This document shows positions 58,874 through 64,000 of a DNA stretch of 64,000 bases, in pieces; position 1 is the stretch's first letter; every line of letters starts with the position of its first letter. The position numbers and the translations under genes are program-made. The notes under the pieces are model-generated. The model made no database searches, was not told the DNA's origin, and saw nothing but the letters and a program-made list of their open reading frames with translations. The stretch is from Planococcus citri. Taxonomy: Eukaryota; Arthropoda; Insecta; Hemiptera; Pseudococcidae. The stretch covers positions 20,512,580 to 20,576,579 of the forward strand of contig NC_088678.1 of assembly GCF_950023065.1 (NCBI RefSeq), read 5' to 3'.

Positions 58874-60327
58874 CTGTAAAAACACCAACGACACGATCTC
58901 GATTAATTTCTCAAAATTGCATTTTAACATTTTTTTTTTGTAGCTCGAAAGTAAAAATATTATTATACAGTAAGTATAGACCGTCTGCATCGTACCGAGC
59001 ATGATGTCAACTCATTTGTATTTAGGATTTTTTTTTCACATTTCTCACACAATATTCGCGAACGTCTGGTCGGTCAAGACAAACATTGGCTCAAATCGCC
59101 AAAATCTTTCGACTAATGTTAACGTTCTAGTAGAAATTCGTCGATATGACGTCATAACACGTATATTACAAAGTAGTAAAAATAATAAGGAGGAAATCGT
59201 AAGGGGAGAGAGAGACAGGGCAGAGAAATGGAGCAGAGCCAACGAGTTAATCATCAAAACCGTATCCCAAATTGCAAATTCGTTGTAGCTCGAAACAAAA
59301 AATCACGATCTTTGAAAATCAGCAAATAAAACTAGGGAAGAATTTACAGGGTGAAAAACAACCTTCGTATCGGGTTCGTTTAACCAATAGAAGCTGAGAT
59401 AGGATCCATCTTGAAATACGAATCTTTTAACCAACGGTCAGTTAAGATGACAAGGGGAAGAAGAAGTGCAGGGGGTGGTAAAAAAGGTAAACGAATAACC
59501 AAACCAGATACCACACAGCAGTGATTTTCAAACTCGAGAGTAACAGGTGTTGAAAATATGGAATGTGGAATAATTTAGGGGTGGAAATATTACGTACGAT
59601 ACCCAACGAGGAATAATTTTTCAACCGTTGCAAAGTCGAACGAATTATAAATTGATTTCTCATTATAGGGAGAAAAATTAGCTTCTCGTTCGACTGCTGA
59701 ATATTCCTGCGTGTACTTGAAGGAAGAAGAAAAATTACTCGATTTCATAATCATTATTCGAGGTACTTACGATCGCAAATAATAATGTAAATGTGATATA
59801 CATATTCGCGCAAAGTTTTGCCAAGTATTCGTAGCACTGCCTATTGCGCGCATTTGGCTGAAGTGAATTTATTTTAAAATAAATCGTTTTACCTAGATGG
59901 CCACATTACGTAATCGACATAATGTATGAGCTCGGGCAAAAGGGGGGAGAAACAGGGTAGAGATTATTTTCGGTATTTGAAACGAAATAAAACATGCATT
60001 TCATAACCTTAAATAAGCGATTTGCCCGCGTGATAAACAATTATTCAACGAGCCCGATCATTCTCTTTCGATGCATTGGATTTTGGAAACATTTCAAAAT
60101 TCGCTCACATTGACGCGAATTCAACAAAGAATGAAAATAGTATAGTAGCAGATGGCATTCTACATTCAATTATGATCAATGTTCGCCGAAATTTCACGCC
60201 GTATAGGATTAGGATAATGATTCTCTCGGTGCCAATACGATACATTGAAGGTATTCCAATCCGAACTTGGACCAGTTTATATCTGAAAACAAGCATTTGA
60301 TGGAATTATTGTAACGTTGATCTTTAC
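58874..60327 (-). other. dlg1 intron 1, no other gene seen
   Basis: A 1.45-kb intron between the MPVRKQ and L27 exons. Open frames at 59001-59288 and 60076-60300 have no recognisable domain. First-intron regulatory elements are possible, but none could be named from sequence. Confidence 0.5.
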
Positions 60328-60346
60328 CTTGCTTTCGGACAGGCAT
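60328..60346 (-). CDS. dlg1: dlg1 first coding exon (MPVRKQ)
   Basis: Nineteen coding bases on the minus strand, ATG at 60344-60346, encode MPVRKQ plus the first base of the next codon, followed by the donor CAAG|GTAAAG. The hexapeptide is identical to the start of L27-bearing (beta-type) Dlg/SAP97 isoforms, which lack an N-terminal palmitoylation motif. The codon completes across the intron to Glu of EAHRALELL. The 5' UTR extends to the right toward the shared intergenic region with the TMEM126-like gene. Confidence 0.92.
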
Positions 60347-61001
60347 TTCGATATCTGTTGGGATGGTTTTGGCGTGCAGGTAATCGTTGGATGGGGATTT
60401 TCAGCGCAGATTTACTAACAATTGCAAATATTACAATCGTATTGTAAAATTATCGTCAACTTCTCGCACCACCACATAACAGCGATAATTACGGTACATT
60501 AACACGACTCGACTCGCGCGAAACCGTGCGAACGCACTAATCGATAACTTACGATAAATAACGTTTAATTATTTATGTTTTTTTCAATTAAAAATATCAC
60601 ATAAACCAAATAATTCGACCGATCAATGATTGCAAACGCTTGAATTTTCAATTCAACGTTCTCAAATTCACTCGCCCAGTGTGGAACACAACAAAATTGA
60701 AAAAAGCTTTGATCCGTCAGTGTTGCCAGTTTGGAGAATTTCGCGTTTCGATACCTATTTATTTTAAATAGGTAGCGGAAAAACGTATTTTTTTCCGAAA
60801 CGAATTTCGGTCGAAGTTTGTTTTTTGCTGATAAAGGTTATCAGTATCGAATGATGAAATTTTTTTCAACCAAAAAATGACCGAAAAATGGAATAATTTT
60901 CGTTTCTAGCGAGTTTTTTTCCATTGAAATGATTTATTGGATTAATCGACCCGCTCCTGTTTGATGATTTCTACTCTCCGAACCTATAAAACGCTTACAT
61001 T
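60347..61001. promoter_or_regulatory. divergent promoter region, dlg1 / TMEM126-like
   Basis: A 655-bp interval separates the start codons of two genes transcribed away from each other and must contain both 5' UTRs and both core promoters. No consensus TATA box stands out upstream of either start. Transcription starts cannot be placed by eye. Confidence 0.6.
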
Positions 61002-61150
61002 ATGAGTAGGACTGATACTACCACAATCCATAGAGTGTCTCGAGACAAGATACCTGCCGGTAGTAAAGTGCTTACACGAGATGAAGTATTCAATCATTAC
61101 GCGAAATTGGTTCAAAAATGGCAACCAGCCTCAGAAGTGTACGTTACTCG
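61002..61150 (+). CDS. TMEM126-like protein, exon 1
   Basis: The start ATG at 61002 opens a 231-residue protein spread over four exons. This exon encodes the soluble N-terminus MSRTDTTTIHRVSRDKIPAG through ...QKWQPASEVYVTR. It ends ACTCG|GTATTC in phase 2; the only donor giving an open join is this one, completing CG|A (Arg) before WPLKYGW. The ATG is preceded by CTTACATT. The intron that follows is only 58 bp. Confidence 0.85.
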
Positions 61151-61208
61151 GTATTCTCCTCAATTATACGCAACTATTCTGACTTTCATCGTTTATTTTC
61201 ATTTTCAG

Positions 61209-61380
61209 ATGGCCGCTTAAATATGGATGGTGTGTACTGGGAGCAGCCGCATGTACAGGGAATTTCTTCATATTAAAACAATACAGACAACGTTTAAAAC
61301 TAACCGGTGCTGTTTACGCAGCTCTAACGTTAGGATGTGGGCTCTTTCCGTCGATGTGTGCTCCTCTCGCTCACCTTATG
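61209..61380 (+). CDS. TMEM126-like protein, exon 2
   Basis: After TTTCATTTTCAG the exon encodes WPLKYGWCVLGAAACTGNFF, a first membrane segment, then LTGAVYAALTLGCGLFPSMC up to APLAHLM, a second one. It ends in phase 0 at CTTATG|GTATAC. TMEM126 proteins are small multi-pass mitochondrial inner-membrane proteins; the vertebrate paralogues act in assembly of respiratory complex I. The family assignment comes from the overall hydrophobic layout plus the CxxC in exon 3. Confidence 0.85.
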
Positions 61381-61460
61381 GTATACTGATGTATTTTCAT
61401 AATCTATTGACGTTGATTTGGTTTTATTGTTTCAAACTAACTTGGTTTTTAATTTTACAG

Positions 61461-61586
61461 TACGTTACGAAGGATATAGTTAATCAAAAGGATTGCTTGG
61501 GATGTCTTCATATTCGCGCCCTCACTTGGCAACTTGGTTGCTCCCTGCTGTATGCAGTGACCGTAAACCCACTGTTGTGCTTTTTG
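61461..61586 (+). CDS. TMEM126-like protein, exon 3 with CxxC motif
   Basis: A 126-bp phase 0-0 exon encoding YVTKDIVNQKDCLGCLHIRA then the third membrane segment LTWQLGCSLLYAVTVNPLLC-FL. The loop D-C-x-x-C followed by a small helix and a Pro/Asn in the membrane segment corresponds to the DCETC loop of vertebrate TMEM126A. Acceptor AATTTTACAG, donor TTTTTG|GTAATC. Confidence 0.88.
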
Positions 61587-61662
61587 GTAATCAATGTGTG
61601 ATTGTATGTATTAGTGTTTGAGAAGCTATTGCGTTATTCTAATTGATTGATTTTGCTTGCAG

Positions 61663-61911
61663 AAAGCTCAACATCTAGCTACCTACAACGTTCCAGGTTA
61701 CAGCACTCCGGAACAAAGACGTAAAATGTGGCAGTTATACGTTAAATTTACCAGACGTGCTTCTGGATCGATATACCTTCATGGTATGATAAATAGTTTA
61801 GTTGCTACTGCAGTCACAGCTGGTGAAGTTAAGTCTTTTATTAAGATGAACGAAAAATTACTCAAGAAGAATCAAGAAGTAGTTGAGTTGAAGAAAACAT
61901 TGCCTCAGTAG
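61663..61911 (+). CDS. TMEM126-like protein, exon 4 and stop
   Basis: After TTTTGCTTGCAG, the final 82 codons encode KAQHLATYNVPGYSTPEQRR..., an amphipathic loop, then the last hydrophobic stretch (SIYLHGMINSLVATAVTAG) and a charged, lysine-rich coiled tail (MNEKLLKKNQEVVELKKTL), ending in TAG. Total length of 231 residues fits the family (about 195-230). Three of four exon joins are phase 0 and all splice sites are GT-AG, so the model is complete. Confidence 0.9.
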   Translation, partial: KAQHLATYNVPGYSTPEQRRKMWQLYVKFTRRASGSIYLHGMINSLVATAVTAGEVKSFIKMNEKLLKKNQEVVELKKTLPQ

Positions 61912-61948
61912 TTGAATAAGAAGAGTTTATAATGGATTGAAGTTTGTA

Positions 61949-61983
61949 AATAAAAATGTTATGTGTGTTATCTTCGAAATAAA
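61949..61983 (+). terminator. polyadenylation signals of the TMEM126-like gene
   Basis: Two AATAAA hexamers lie 38 bp (61949-61954) and 67 bp (61978-61983) after the stop codon. Confidence 0.75.
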
Positions 61984-62209
61984 CGCGCTTTTCGGAGTGA
62001 ATCATTTTGTTATCAGAGTATCGTTAGTTGAGGATTTATTTCTTTTTCATTGTGTGTATTTTGGAAGTGCTCTGATTCTAGAATTGATTCGGTTCTTTGC
62101 GTATAGCCTACTTTCGATTAAGCTATACTTTTTGCTGGTGGATTTCGGGGAAGAAATTTTGTTCAGACTAGGTCAGAGAAATGATCAATTTCTGAGTGAA
62201 TGTGATTAG

Positions 62210-62900
62210 ATTTCATCAGACTTGTGTAGACATGTTCGCTCATATATCATCAAACCTGCCAAAACCAGTTCAATCAAATTATATAATCACATCAGAATTT
62301 CAGATAAGAGCTGTTTGGATTAGATGTGAGAGCTGATTTGATTACATCAGTTGAAAGAGCAGATCAATGAGAGAGCTGATCAGATCAGATCAGATCAACA
62401 AGAGAGCTGAGCAGATGCAGATCAGATCAATGAGAGAACTGATCAGACCAGGTCAATGAGAGAGCTGATCACATCAGATCAGATCAATGAGAGAGATGAT
62501 CAAATCACATATAAAGGAGCAAAGCTTATCAGATGATGAGAGAGCTGATTAGATTAGACGAGAGAGCTAATGAGATCACATTAGAGCTGATCAAATCAGA
62601 TCAAGAGCCGATTGGTTCTCTCGATTTTATGTATTCAATAAGGTCTAACCAGACTAGATTGACATTTGGCATTATTTCAGACCTAATCAAGATCTAATTT
62701 TTTCAGTTTTTTTTTTCAACAGGATACTCGCAGGAAACCAGGAAAATGATCAGATTTGTTCAGACTCGTTTGATAAGATCTGACCAAATCTGTTTAGGCT
62801 GATTTCGATACATTTAATCAGATCTGATTTAGATTAGATTATTAGATCTTGTTCTTGACGTTCTCCGAATCCAATCAAATTTGATTTCTGGTCAGGTTTG
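62210..62900. repeat. GATCAGATC-rich degenerate repeat
   Basis: About 0.7 kb built from AGATCAGATCA and GAGAGAGCTGATCAGATCAG words with units of roughly 25-36 bp. The repeats are tight at 62340-62600 and decay to the right, where TCTGATTTAGATTAGATT variants persist. The word TGATCA is itself palindromic. No coding potential. Confidence 0.8.
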
Positions 62901-63774
62901 CTCAGATCGAATAACCTTTTCCTGAGATGACCGAATAAAATCTCATTAATCGAACTGAAATATCATCTCTGAGAGCAAATCGTATATTTAATCAAATTAA
63001 CAGACATTAATAAACAAAAGGTTAAAAACAATTAAACGATAGCGAATTTTTTTTAAATGACAACGCTGAATTACAGTTTTCCATAACATTTTGTAAGTAC
63101 ATCTACAATCTGATTACTATACCTACATCTAATTGACGTCGACAATTATACCGTTTAATTTTACACAAATTCAAACCTATTGTTTATTATGAATTGATCG
63201 AATCATTAGGTCGTCATTTTTTTAAGTACTTTTTTTCAAGTTCCAAATTTGGCAGTGATGTTAAATAAAAAGTTAATATTTCGTCGAACCGTAATGGTGT
63301 GAGCAATTTGTCAGCGCATTTTAAGTACTTTGATCGCCCTATACGTTCATTTACTTTAAATAGTCTTCCGTTCTCGAAGTTGATATTTTTTTGAGATCAT
63401 AACTGTGCAAAAAATTCGATACTTTCTCGGCCAATCCATTCATCTTTTCACATATGAAGCGAGAATACACTTAAACAAAAAAATAGAATACGTAAAATAT
63501 GCATAGTTAATAAATTATGTACCAATTTCTCAACACGAATAATAAATTAATTACATAAACGACAGACTGGGGGAATCTATAACTTTATTTTTGAAAGAAA
63601 AAACGTATGCAACCATTTTTTCTATCTTTGAAAGAAAATATAATATTATATTATCTTTTGAAAATCCAAACAACGCAGTAACATTGATAAGATAATCAGA
63701 AATCATTTCATCGCCCATAATAAAATTAACTGATCACAACAAAGTGGATAAAATATGTTAAGATATTAAGCTCG
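62901..63774. other. 3' UTR / intergenic, no gene seen
   Basis: AT-rich interval between the convergent TMEM126-like gene and the terminal exon at 63775. Candidate minus-strand AATAAA signals lie at about 63592 and 63182. Confidence 0.5.
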
Positions 63775-63956
63775 TTAATTTTCTAATTGTACTTTCGTTG
63801 TTCGTTGATATTTTACAACAGAAACACCTCGTACAATAAAACTGAACGATAAAGGTTTGCTTTCGATAACCACAGTCGAATCTGGAATCACTTCATAGTC
63901 GAAAATACACGTCTCTGTGAGAGTGGATTCAAAAAGAATAAAATCCCAAGTAACAT
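63775..63956 (-). CDS. terminal coding exon of an unidentified minus-strand gene
   Basis: After the acceptor TTTCTCCTCCAG the minus strand encodes two bases of a split codon, then 59 residues (VTWDFILFESTLTETCIFDY ... SVVKYQRTTKVQLEN) and TAA. Alternating hydrophobic and polar residues predict a beta-sandwich-like C-terminus. Codon use and acceptor are convincing, but I do not recognise the family. The rest of the gene lies to the right of the window. It converges tail to tail with the TMEM126-like gene. Confidence 0.7.
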
Positions 63957-64000
63957 CTGGAGGAGAAAAAGATAAAATATCAATTACAAGCGACGAAAAA

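Noticed and set aside
59001..59288. 95-codon frame in dlg1 intron 1
   Set aside because: No domain and an overlapping antisense frame of similar quality; no splice sites in support.
61937..62209. 90-codon frame after the TMEM126-like stop codon
   Set aside because: It lies in the 3' UTR, overlaps the AATAAA signals and has no homologous features.

Overview
The window is animal genomic DNA, most likely from an insect. It is AT-rich, its genes are split by GT-AG introns, and it is full of low-complexity DNA, foldback elements and transposon relics. Dispersed TACCTAC/GTAGGTA tracts suggest a hemipteran such as an aphid or scale insect, but that is an impression, not a proof. There are no prokaryotic features, CRISPR arrays or recognisable RNA genes.

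Most of the window is the 5' half of one gene on the minus strand: the discs-large scaffold gene (dlg1, MAGUK family). Its first coding exon (MPVRKQ) is at 60328-60346 and the L27-domain exon at 58742-58873. After an intron of about 48 kb come the conserved DIQEFYELTLLDD exon (10415-10548) and a probable linker exon (466-564). The PDZ, SH3 and guanylate-kinase exons must lie beyond the left edge. A second, GC-rich candidate first exon (10672-10882) has a GCCGCCATGG start and splices in phase to the DIQEFY exon, predicting a shorter isoform without L27.

Head to head with dlg1, about 650 bp away, is a complete four-exon TMEM126-family gene (61002-61911, plus strand), a small mitochondrial inner-membrane protein linked to respiratory complex I assembly. 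At the right edge is the last coding exon of an unidentified minus-strand gene (63775-63956).

The introns are a transposon graveyard. The clearest structures are: (1) a nested stack at 13460-16628, where a hAT-like element with an 8-bp duplication encloses a second hAT-like MITE, a 5'-truncated RTE-like LINE with an intact 437-codon reverse-transcriptase frame, and a 260-bp hairpin element; (2) a decayed mariner (42659-44177) interrupted by a hAT-like MITE with a perfect 8-bp duplication; (3) a Tigger/pogo-type MITE (44263-44792); (4) two elements with CAGGGTG termini that carry decayed tandem arrays (17688-18928, 26275-29156), the second with a 39-bp satellite itself split by a hAT-like element; (5) a 2-kb element (34035-36054) with two oppositely oriented arrays of a ~122-bp unit; (6) several 0.1-1.1 kb foldbacks. 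The other long stretches are intron sequence in which I see no gene.
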